Source: Lingula anatina (taxonomy: Eukaryota; Brachiopoda; Lingulata; Lingulida; Lingulidae). Taken from it: a stretch of DNA of 64,000 bases. The stretch covers positions 218,225-282,224 of the forward strand of contig NW_019775114.1 of NCBI RefSeq assembly GCF_001039355.2, read 5' to 3'. This document shows, piece by piece, positions 15,719-27,700 of the stretch. Numbering within the stretch: position 1 is the stretch's first letter; each line of letters opens with the position of its first letter. The notes under the pieces were generated by a model that searched no databases, was not told the DNA's origin, and saw only the letters and a list, made by a program, of their open reading frames with translations. The position numbers were made by a program, and so were the translations under genes.

Positions 15719-18700
15719 TGCACACACACAGATACACACGCATGTGCACACTCAGTAATATCTGCACTAACGCAAACAAATCCTGCCCTAGCTTTACTAA
15801 AACACCCCTCTCTTCAGGCTCAGTGGAATCTTTGTCTGTGTTAGGTCATTGTCTTTTTTAAAGAAGCCTCTGTTAACTGCAGCTCCTCTGTTTTCTGGGA
15901 GCCTTGATTTCTGGGAATAAAGTGGCAATACTTGGCTGTGAAGTGATGAGAAGTGACACTTAGTTACAGATGATATTTAGCTAATTACATGGCTCATTAC
16001 CCTAATTTTACAACCTGACAGATGATTGGACGGATCTGATAGCACATCCTACTAGGATCACTTAATTGCTGGAGACTTGAAAGGCAACCAGAGTTTTAGA
16101 TTTGTTCTCTGAAATATTAGGATATGCTAGCTATTTATTATGATTGAATATGACACAAACAAAAGTTGGATAATACACTGTTGAATTAAAAAAAGTAATT
16201 CATGCCAGTTTAATTCCTTTTGTGATGATTACAAGAGGAATGAAAAGACAATTAAGAAAGCCACTTAAAACTGCATCAGAAATCAAGTTAAATTATTTTA
16301 ATAGAATATATGTAAGTATAAGACCAGTTAAAAATGCAGAAGGAATACATCAGTTTTATGATATAAACCAGCTGTTTTAATATGTGGTGCGACTCAGGGT
16401 GACAGTGAGTATTTGCTAGGTAGAGAAGAGTTATCTAGTATTATGAGACTCAGGGTGACAGTGAGTATTTGCTAGGTAGAGAAGAGTTATCTAGTATTAT
16501 GAGACTCAGGGTGACAGTGAGTATTTGCTGGGTAGAGAAGAGTTATCTAGTATTATGAGATGCAGGGTGACAGTGAGTATTTGCTGGGTAGAGAAGAGTT
16601 ACCTAGTATTATGAGACTCAGGGTGACAATGAGTATTTGATGGGAAGAGAAGAGTTATCTAGTATTATGAGACTCGGGGTGATAGTGAGTATTTGATGGG
16701 TAGAGAAGAGTTACCTAGTATTATGAGACTCAGGGTGACAGTGAGTATTTGATGGGAAGAGAAGAGTTATCTAGTATTATGAGACTCAGGGTGACAGTGA
16801 GTATTTGCTGGTTAGAGAAGAGTCATTTCAGGGTGATGGAAGGAGACTTTGCTTAGAATTTTCCATATGAAAATGGCAGAAGATTGTTGATACATATTAT
16901 ACCAATTCATTGCATGTATGATAGACTGTTGTATTATTATAATGGAGGGATAGGTAAAGATGATTAAATAGTGCCATTTAACAGTTGATGTCATTTGATA
17001 AAATAAATTTTTAACTAATAATAAGATGTGTTTGTCTTTTAGGAAGGGTGTTGTTTTAGTGTGTAGTTGTTAGTTCATTTGATGAAAGAATTGAATGGTC
17101 ATTTCATGTTTGATAGGGGTTGCTTGTATTTTCATGTTTGTATTAGTCTTGGAAAAAATAAAAAAGGAACAGTACATTGTTCATACAGATTAACTTCTTT
17201 GTAAAAATTCCATTTTTTCGCCCACTGGCTTCAGCTCTATAAATATGTACATATAGGAGTCGAAGCATGAAGTGTGAAGAGCTTGCTATCTTCAGCAACT
17301 GGTGATTAATTTTTAAGCACTATATATTGGTTGTATGAATATTGGATTACCAGTAGAATAGAGATGTAGGAGTAATTTAAATAAGAGCAAAATGAAGCAT
17401 CGGTCTCAAGTCAAAAGACAAAAAATTGAGGTAATAAATATTGAATCTTTTATGATTAATGTTGGCAGATAAAGTGAATGTTGAATGGGGAGCTCGTACT
17501 ACCAGATTCAGATATTGAATTAGCAGAAGATAGGAGGCCACTTGTCTTGTAGCACTTGTAAACTAGGTTTAGGCTCTATTCCCATAGATTTTAGATCGAT
17601 CTATCCCCACCGGGAGTCTCACTAGATTACTTTCAGATAATCCGACTTAAATGTCCGTCCGGCCTACTACAAGCTGTAAGGAGGTAATTAACTTTCGTGT
17701 CCGCCCGGCTGACAGCTATTTAGCGTGAACCCCCAGGGAGTTAGGTCGATCTAAAGTAGGTCGATCTAATCTTTGGAAATGGGGTGTTAGAGGCATTTTA
17801 TTAGTCTGAGTAACACTTAACTGAAGATGTACATATTTCTGCTGCTGACAACAGATTTGTCATCCAAGTGATAACAGATTTTCTGAAGTTTATTATTAAG
17901 TTATCACAGATATACTTCATACAAAAAACCAAGCAAATTAGAAAACTTTGATATATTTATTAACAGATATAATTCTGGTGTGTGAAATTGCACTATGAGT
18001 TAAAGATGCATACAAAGTTAATTTTTTGTCACAAAAACCAACCAAATACCAGCATTTAGTTTCAAGTAGTATAACTAAGAGAATTACCAAAAGGCATTGT
18101 TTAATTTTACCCGAAAATGTTGTTTGAACAGATTTTTCTGCTGGCATTCTAAGCTGTATGCCAATGGGGCAGGAAAGTAGGTCATGAAAGTAGGTTAAAT
18201 TTACAACCAAAAATTTAAAGAAAGGAGCAGTCTAAAGGTCTTTTATGGCTGATCGAGTGATATATTCAGCTTATCCCTTGGCATGTCGAATTTATTTGAA
18301 TCATATAAGAATCTAGTAGAAGTGGTTTACATGTGTTATTGGGAATCCACGCTCCCCCGATGCTCGGTTCGTATGTATCTTTAAATACTTAATTATCATT
18401 TTGATTCCTGACATGACAATCTAAAAAAAAAACCAAGTCATGCAATATAAACAGTGAAAAAGGTTTTTCTTGTCTCATGTAATGATGAAGGAATGAAACA
18501 TCCTGTCTTGTACTAGGAGGTAGAAAAACATCTTTAAAGTCTCCGACTGTCTTCAGAAATGATTTATTTTGTATCATGAACCCTGTAGTATGAGGAGGAT
18601 TGTTTTAATTGTTATGGTTGTATCTAAAGTACGATGGGCCAGGAACTCCCACGGCTGTCTCCCTGCTATTGATTGTCAGTAAAAATAAAGATGAATTGTG

Positions 18701-21700
18701 CCTGTGACTAGGAAAAACTTTTACAACATACGTCTGCTGTCCACCGTCAACGAGGGAGAACTTTATAAAACTTTCAACTACAAGACAATAATTGGGTATT
18801 TCTACTATGGAAGATGCTTTATTTGGGACACTTGTGACCTTTATATATTGGGCCGACTATATGGCCATTTTAAGACTTTTTAACCTTTGTTATGATAGAC
18901 AGTGTACAGTGTATATACCCCCCCCCCCCCGGCCACACTTTATTCCCACCCTCACCCTCACCTCACCTTATACACCCCCTTCCCCACTGCCACCCTCACC
19001 CTCACCCAACGCACATACCCACACCCTCACCCCCCCCCCAGCCCCCCCCCCCTCACATCCTCACCCCGCCCCAACTATCTACCTAGCCGTGAACTATACA
19101 ATACAACTGACTGTCGGTTTTCATATGTTTTTTATTATTATATTTTTTTCACAAGACAATTTGCTTGAGTGATTATTGCAACTAAGACATAAAAAATTCA
19201 ACAAGCTAAATAGCATTCTGACAAGAAAATGGAAAACATCCGTAGTATTTTTTATTTACTTTGTCATTGATTTCTATACATCACTTGCTAAAGCAGATGC
19301 ATGGCCCAAAATTGAAAGATAAAAAAATCAAACAATTTCAAGAAAATATATATGCACAATAACCCTTCAATCAATCAAAACTGGAAATAAAATATCTTGT
19401 CTAGTCAATATGACATCTTCCATGTTGCCACCCAGGTTAACATTATTTTATTGTTTTATCTGTCTCCATTTCTGTAATTTCTTCCCGTCACAAACCATCG
19501 AAGCATGTACTAGTAGCTTTAGCAGTTATTTTGATACAGAAATGCGAGCACTTAAAAAAAGGAAATTGCTGAGTGCTGAGGGAGTTTACTTTAAGAACCA
19601 TAATGGCCTGAGGGTATAACGTGACTTGATATTTTTATAGCTCTGCCAATATTGATATTAATAACAGAGGTCATCATGTCCATACTGTCCCAAGCTACTG
19701 ACTAGGTAGAGCAGAGGTCATCATGTCCATATTGTCCCAAGCTACTGACTAGGTAGAGCAGAGGTCATCATGTCCATATTGTCCCAAGCTACTGACTAGG
19801 TACAGCAGAGGTTATCATGTTCATACTGTCCCAAGCTACTGACTAGGTACAGCAGAGGTCATCATGTCCATATTGTCCCAAGCTACTGACTAGGTACAGC
19901 AGAGGTCATCATGTTCATATTGTCCCAAGCTACTGACTAGGTACAGCAGAGGTCATCATGTCCATATTGTCCCAAGCTACTGACTAGGTACAGCAGAGGT
20001 CATCATGTCCATATTGTCCCAAGCTACTGACTAGGTACAGCAGAGGTCATCATGTCCATATTGTCCCAAGCTACTGACTAGGTACAGCAGAGGTCATCAT
20101 GTCCATATTGTCCCAAGCTACTGACTAGGTACAGCAGAGGTCATCATGTCCATATTGTCCCAAGCTACTGACTAGGTACAGCAGAGGTCATCATGTCCAT
20201 ATTGTCCCAAGCTACTGACTAGGTACAGCAGAGGTCATCATGTCCATATTGTCCCAAGCTACTGACTAGGTACAGCAGAGGTCATCATGTCCATATTGTC
20301 CCAAGCTACTGACTAGGTACAGCAGAGGTCATCATGTCCATATTGTCCCAAGCTACTGACTAGGTACAGCAGAGGTCATCATGTCCATATTGTCCCAAGC
20401 TACTGACTAGGTACAGCAGAGGTCATCATGTCCATATTGTCCCAAGCTACTGACTAGGTACAGCAGAGGTCATCATGTCCATATTGTCCCAAGCTACTGA
20501 CTAGGTACAGCAGAGGTCATCATGTCCATATTGTCCCAAGCTACTGACTAGGTACAGCAGAGGTCATCATGTCCATATTGTCCCAAGCTACTGACTAGGT
20601 ACAGCAGAGGTCATCATGTCCATATTGTCCCAAGCTACTGACTAGGTACAGCAGAGGTCATCATGTCCATATTGTCCCAAGCTACTGACTAAGTACAGCA
20701 GAGGTCATCATGTCCATATTGTCCCAAGCTACTGACTAGGTACAGCAGAGGTCATCATGTCCATATTGTCCCAAGCTACTGACTAGGTACAGCAGAGGTC
20801 ATCATGTCCATATTGTCCCAAGCTACTGACTAGGTACAGCAGAGGTCATCATGTTCATACTATCCCAAGCTACTGACTAGGTACAGCAGAGGTCATCATG
20901 TTCATACTGTCCCAAGCTACTGACTAGGTAGAGCAGAGGTCATCATGTCCATATTGTCCCAAGCTACTTTTCTAATGTGAATGGACAGCGTAGCCCTGAC
21001 CGCGGTCGAAATAAACCCAGATCGGGAGGTGGGTATAATCGGAGTAAACTCCTGACCGCGGCCAAGACCGGATGTCTACATATGAAGTGCATGCGCACAA
21101 GTGTATCGTCATTTGAGTCCCGCATGTTTCACAGATTCTAGTAAGAGCACATGCTTAACAGGAGGTACACTTGCTGAGATTCTACCACTACTGATCCCTG
21201 CCGGTATCAGTGTGAACGCGGTTTGGACGCTGTTTGGTTGACCGCGGTTTAATTGGAGTAAACTCGACCGCGGTTAACGTTCTAATGTGAATGGCATATT
21301 ACTTTCGGTAGTTAGAGTATTTTTTTTTTTTTTTTTATAGTTTAGACTGTAGTATGTAAAGACAGTGAATGTTTTGCTTTTGGTCATCAAGCTCTGTTGA
21401 TGTTACATGTTTTTTCCCCCTATGGCAGTGATATATTTCCAGACTGTGTTTATCTGAGAATGTCTGAGCAATGTATTTCTTATGTCCACCCTGGGGACAT
21501 GACAAAAGCAGACAAAATACATTTCATTCTTCAGTTCAGTTGTCTACAGTTATAAGCTATGCTAGGATGGTCTAGCTAATCAGTATAGAGACTTGATGTG
21601 CCCAGCACCGTGTGAAAGCCAGGTTTAAACTTATTATCCCTTAATGTAGAAAAAATGTGAAAAATACTGTTTTTGAACATGCACAAGTTAAGTTAGAGGC

Positions 21701-24700
21701 TATGTAACTAGTGCAGAATTCTTCTTCTTTAGAACCGTGGTGATGTCCCTGCTCGCCTGGAAATTTAATTACATGCCATTTATTTCCCATTCCATATTTC
21801 ATTTGGCATCCTAATCCTTGTGTTCATAATATCTACTGATCATTATAATTGTAATATGACGTGTGTATGATTGGATCGTGTTCAGGAATACATATGCTGG
21901 AACCCTGCACAGTTCTGCAAGTTAGCTTTGCTAGTTTACACTAATGCATTTGGATATCAAATTTATAGATAGCTTAATGAGATGACATTAAAATGAGAAA
22001 ATACATAATTTATTTGTTTTACATACAAAGCTTAACAGTTTTAGACTTCCATTGAGCAGAAATCTATAGAAAAGATTTTTAATATCACAAGGCTGCATTT
22101 TGTTCTTTCACAGGGCATCCAGTCATCCCATGCTTTATAAACATGACAGCTACCTGTAAAACTACGTAGTAAAGTGTGTGTAAACTTTCCTTTTGTTCTC
22201 ACCTTCCTATTGAACATGTTCTTTGCTTTCCCTGCTTTATAATATTTCTAACTGTACTACCAAATTAATTTGCAATCATCACGCGGTAATCACAGCCTGC
22301 TTAATGAATTATGCAACAGTTAATAATCTGCCATCAATCAAATGTCGTTCACTGAATGAAAAACTTGATAACTGCAGGCAGAGGTGGGCTGCTATCAAAA
22401 CTGCCCAGTTTAGCACCAATTACCATTAGATTTATGAAAAATTATTGGTTTTCAATTAGGCTATTCAAAGCAATTGGGAAATTGATTCCCAGAACCAGAG
22501 AAGATGAATAAAAGTATGATTGTGACTTTGTCGAGGTCTGTTTTCAGAGGCTGAAATAAAAGTGCCCCAAAAGATAAGAGCCAACAGAATTTTTTTCTGG
22601 ATGTTTGAGATGTGGTCTACTACTGGACAAATAAAAATGCTAAAAGATTATCTGTAGAATAAATCATAGGAAGAATTTACAACAGACTCACTTGAGTTTA
22701 AAGTTTTTTTTAGTGTTCATTTTTTTTTGTCAATCCTGTCCATAATGATTCCAGTTACAGTATAGTTTTTACTCCAAAATTACATTCACCTGACTTATTA
22801 GAAATATTTGATTGATTTTGAAGACTTATCATTTCAAGTTACTGTCAAAATTTATTTTCTGATATAAAGAGATTTTCAGATTTTTCAACATTACTTCATA
22901 TAATACTTACACAACATTACACAGGAAAATATAATCCACCACTTCTGAGCTAACATACATAATTGTAAAATATTTCTTTATTTAAGCCACGTGTCTGACT
23001 TAAACAGTCTTATAATTAACTATGTATGACATTATTTGCACGTTCCCAGTTGTAGTTCTCCTTAATTAAAAAGTGACAGAGCTTCACAATGATCTACTGC
23101 CTGGTATTGCACTGTCGACATTTGATGAACAACTTTCATTAATTTTTAATCACTGAAATATTGTGTTTTAATGAGTCGTCAATCAACAGCATGATGTAAT
23201 AGTGGTCTCCAGATGTGAATTCTCTTGGCTCAGAGATTTTGTAACTAACACTCTCTCTCTCTCTCTTAAATTTTCATAAAAAGAGAATCAAGGTAGGTGT
23301 AATAGTGATTGGGGTGATATCATCTAAATAACGGCACATGTTATAACACCTTGATAGCATCTGGTTTGTCATGTATTGGTGTGTGTGTGTGTGCGTGTGT
23401 GTGTGCGTGTGTGTAAATGTGTTTCCTCTTGTGTATGTGAGTGAAAGAGAGAGAGAGAGGAACAAGAGAAAACAAAAAAAGCACTTAGTTTTGAACATTA
23501 ATCCAAACTCTCACCCCAGCTTAGATTGTATTATGGATTAGCGTGATGTTCCTGTCTTGAGTTATTGATCAAGGAAATGATGTTACTGTGCTGGAAGTCC
23601 ATGTACTGGTTTGTCTTCTTGGCTGAATGACTTTATATTACAGGTCAAGTCATGGCTCATTATTTCCCCATACTTAACATGCTAAACTGTCTTGTTATTG
23701 CTGCCTGTTTTTCCAAGTCCTGGATCCATGATAGATTGGATGACACTGAAGTCCCGACCAGCTGATTATCTCTTGAAGGAGGCAGAATGATGAAGTTTTT
23801 TTTTTTTTTTTTTTTTTTTTTTTGGGGGGGGCAAACAAGAAAGAGGTTAAGTTTTAAAGTGTAGCAAGGCAAGTTATGTCCAAAATTAGGTTTGAAACTC
23901 TCTTTCTGACAGAACTTGTATTGGAGAGAGAAATAAAACAAAAACATATGAATTCTTATAAAACATTATTTTCTTGTCATGATTTTTTTTACTCTGACCA
24001 GATGAGAGTAAGACTGAAGGCAGGTGTAAAAAGAGACAGAATATTTAGAACAACTTGGTGAAGTGGACAGTACTTTTTGAGGCAGTTCGGTTCGGTGGCA
24101 AAGATGAAGTGATGAATTACATTTTCTTTCTCTTTATCTATTAAGTTGAATTATGATTGATAAGAAATAACAAATAAACATTTTTGTATTTGTTTACTCT
24201 TTGAGGTAAACACCAGTTTGAGGAAGTGGACTGGCAGATTCGGTGTCAAACTAGTTTTTAAAAAATCAAATTTACAAGTCAAATACATAAATTTATCTGT
24301 TGTTTTAGATCTATAAACTTTAGAATAATACATTTTGATTTGGACTCCTATTTTCCTGGGGTAAGTGAGCTGGGTGACCAATAAGATAAAAAAAAATTCA
24401 GACACAGATGGCAGGTGCTTGCCTCTGTTTGAGAAACAGTCTAGGGAGACCCCTCCCCCACCCCCACCACCACCACCAGCACCACCAGCACCATTTTCCC
24501 AGGACCTGAATTAATTTTTTATTTTTATTTTTTGAATAAAGGATTTGCTTGTGAAGTTTTTTTAGAATAAAGGAATGTATTTAACATTTTGAACAATAAA
24601 AATTGTGTTGTTGTATTTTTCCCTTAAAAAGATTTCTTTTCTAAAAGCAATATAACAGAAAATGTATAAAGAAGCTGAGTTTAGTCTGTATCTTTGGAAC

Positions 24701-27700
24701 TTTTTAAAACATTTCACTTTATTCATTAGTACACAGATTTGTAAAGTTGAACATCAGTGGCTGGGAAAAGAAAATGTGCATTCTGAACTATGTGACAATA
24801 ATAGTGGCAAGAAGTTCTGAAGTCACAGGGTCAGAGGAAGGAAAACCAAATAATAATATCTTTAAGTCAACCGTATTTGGTCTTTTATCATTCAATTATC
24901 TAACTGAGTACATATCAACTCTGGATCGTTATTGTAAAATGAAAAAATGTTTTGATAGGTTCCACAATTTATACATTGCAGTTATTTTGATAGGGTCCCT
25001 AAGTAATTCACACCTGGAGAGGGTTATTAAAGCCTTCCCTGTGGTTTGTCCCAAAGGAACTGAATGTTTTATGTCGAAGTGAAATAATAAATATTCTGCG
25101 CCATCTCCATACAGCCCTGCCCACTATGCCATCAGTCAGGGCACATACGTAGTGAATAGTTTCATTCATAACTTGGCTCTCTCCTCACAAACCTGGTTAG
25201 GTATTCTTGGCAGAGAGCTCTCTAGAACTGAGAGCAGATAGCCAAGCAGTAGTGGAGGATTGGTACTTGCCTTGTATACCTGTGCTTTATATTCCACCTT
25301 GCAGAGGTCTGCTGTTCATTGTCTTTTATTTGCTATAGATTTACACCAGAAAAGAAAAGGAATCCATATCAGAATGATGTAAAGAATATGTGAAACTGAG
25401 TCCGTGCGACAGACATTTCCTACCATAAGAAAAACTTCTCTCTTCCCAAGGATGGTTTGATAAGGGGGAGGGGTCAATATTATGAAAATGCTTCTCTTTG
25501 TTCTTGGGTAGCATTATTTTCTTGAATAATTGCAGTTGAAATGAACAGCCAGTGTTCATATCAAATTTCATTTTCATTTTGAAATCGCTTGATGAAGAGT
25601 TTAAGCCAAAAAAATAAGCAGGATAAAAGATTTTCAATTTCTCTGAGACTGGTGTCAGTCTGTCCGTCAAAAACAGTGTGAATACAGCGAATATACTGCT
25701 GAGATAACAGACTTCAAATTGATAATTGAAATGAAAGCTATAAATGTAAATCAGTTCAGAAGTTTGTAGACTACAGATGGTTAACAGGGCTATAAAAACC
25801 AAGAAAGATGCAGGTTATTCCAGAAATGGAAGTTTTGTCACAGTGTGTAAATGTGCCTCATATCATGATAGGGAACAGACAGTAAAGTAGAGAACAAGTC
25901 TTGTCAATAGAAAGTGGTCACAAAAACTTTTATCACCATCTGAGCACATATGTCATAGTTATCAAGTAAACCATTGTGAATCCCTGTCCTTAGATATATT
26001 TTTTTCCCCTTTTTGCAGAGAATACCCCCCCCCCTTGAGTAAAATTTTATTTAGGTTTCATGGTAAAAGGTCCACTTTTTCAGAAAAAGACCCCCCCCCC
26101 CCTTTTTGAAATTGCTGGCTGTGGGCCTGACAAGATTTCTAAATACATGGAGTAAAAATCCATCCATGAACTTGTGCCCTATGAGTTAGAAAACCTGCAA
26201 AGTACAATTGTCTTTTATAACAATATGAAACAACATTCAGTACACCATAAAGAACAGTGATGTCTCTGTATGAAGACGGAGAAGTTTATGTATAATGGAA
26301 GGCTATGATATCTGGTATTATATCAGACAGACAGTCATAAATCTATGGAAGTAAAATGCTTGAAGACACCTTGTGAATTCACTATTGTGTCAATATGCAT
26401 GGATAGAAAGTGTTTGCTTCATCTTTTCTTCTTATCGTCATGCCGAGGAATAAAATTTGGATGCAGAAGGTTGACTGAGCCCAGAGAGGCTGAAATATGG
26501 ATCTCCCTCTCGCTTGGATTAATCAAGTTGAAAGAGAAGATTAGCTTTAATCCAAAATTTGCTACAGTTGAACGTGTCAGGTGACATAAATGGGTTTTCG
26601 GAATTTGAAATGAGGCTAAAGCAGTTGAGATAGTTGTTTTAAGTTTTTGAGATGGAATTTTTAAGATAACGGTTTATAAACTCTGACCTTTGGGTCTAGT
26701 AGTTATTTCCATGCATACTGACCTTTGAGAATAAAACAGTTTATTTCCAGCCGTTAAGTTGCTTTTCTTTCCAAATCATTTAGTCTAATGATCCTGGTAT
26801 GTGATATAGCCTGTTTTTTCAGCTGGTTCAGAAGTAACATTTTTGGATGAGAACAAAAATGGTTATTTCACCTGTTTATTTTGAAAGTTTACATGATGGA
26901 TTGCTACACGCATCTTTAGATTTTGAAAGAAATATTTCCTTTTTTTATTTTCTTATACAGATGTGTTTTAGTCCACCCACCCTTACAGAAGTTGAGAGTT
27001 AATTTCATTGTTCCAAACAGATTGCTGGACCAAAATGAGTATAAAAGGATATTTATGAAAAGGTTTGCCACAGAGGTAGAAGGTGGGGTACTGTGGAGTT
27101 AAAGGACCTTGAACAGCCGTTAAGTGTCAGTCAAGAGTCCTAATGAGACTGGATTACCTGCACACTTAAAAACCTCTCTGACAGTTAACGTTTGAGGAAA
27201 TTATTACAATAGGAACCAAGAAATAAAGCAGATTTAAAATGTTAAATTAGTAAATGTTATTTTGAATTCTAGAGGAAAAGGCAGTGGAACCTTTGAAGAA
27301 GGCAGGGTATTTTAAGTGTATTTCATTTTAATGGCAGTGTATTGGTTCAGAGGGTTTGAAAATGGGAGTAAGAAGAGAAAGTAAACTTTACTGACATGTA
27401 GCTACTGTGGAATATGGACTGTCTTTCACTTGTATATAGTACTAAGTACAGTTTAAATTTTAACAGACAAAAGGAGGGAGGTGACTGGAACAGCTTATTA
27501 AGTCAGACATAACTGTTAAATGTCATTCCTTGTTGTCTGATGTACAAATATATAATAAATGAATTGTTAAAGTTGAAAAATTCAAATTTCTGTCTAAATA
27601 GTGACATTTTGCTTTAGGATTAATAGCAAATGACATAGACAAAGACTGAATTTTAGTACTAGTAGATTTTGAAAACAGGAATTAATGTTAATGTTGATGT

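Noticed and set aside
18892-19172. Proline-rich frames
   Set aside because: C-rich low-complexity DNA translated in several frames.
25341-25802. 153-codon minus-strand frame, the longest one not made of repeats
   Set aside because: AT-rich composition, no recognised domain, no flanking splice signals; its length is compatible with chance in 64 kb.
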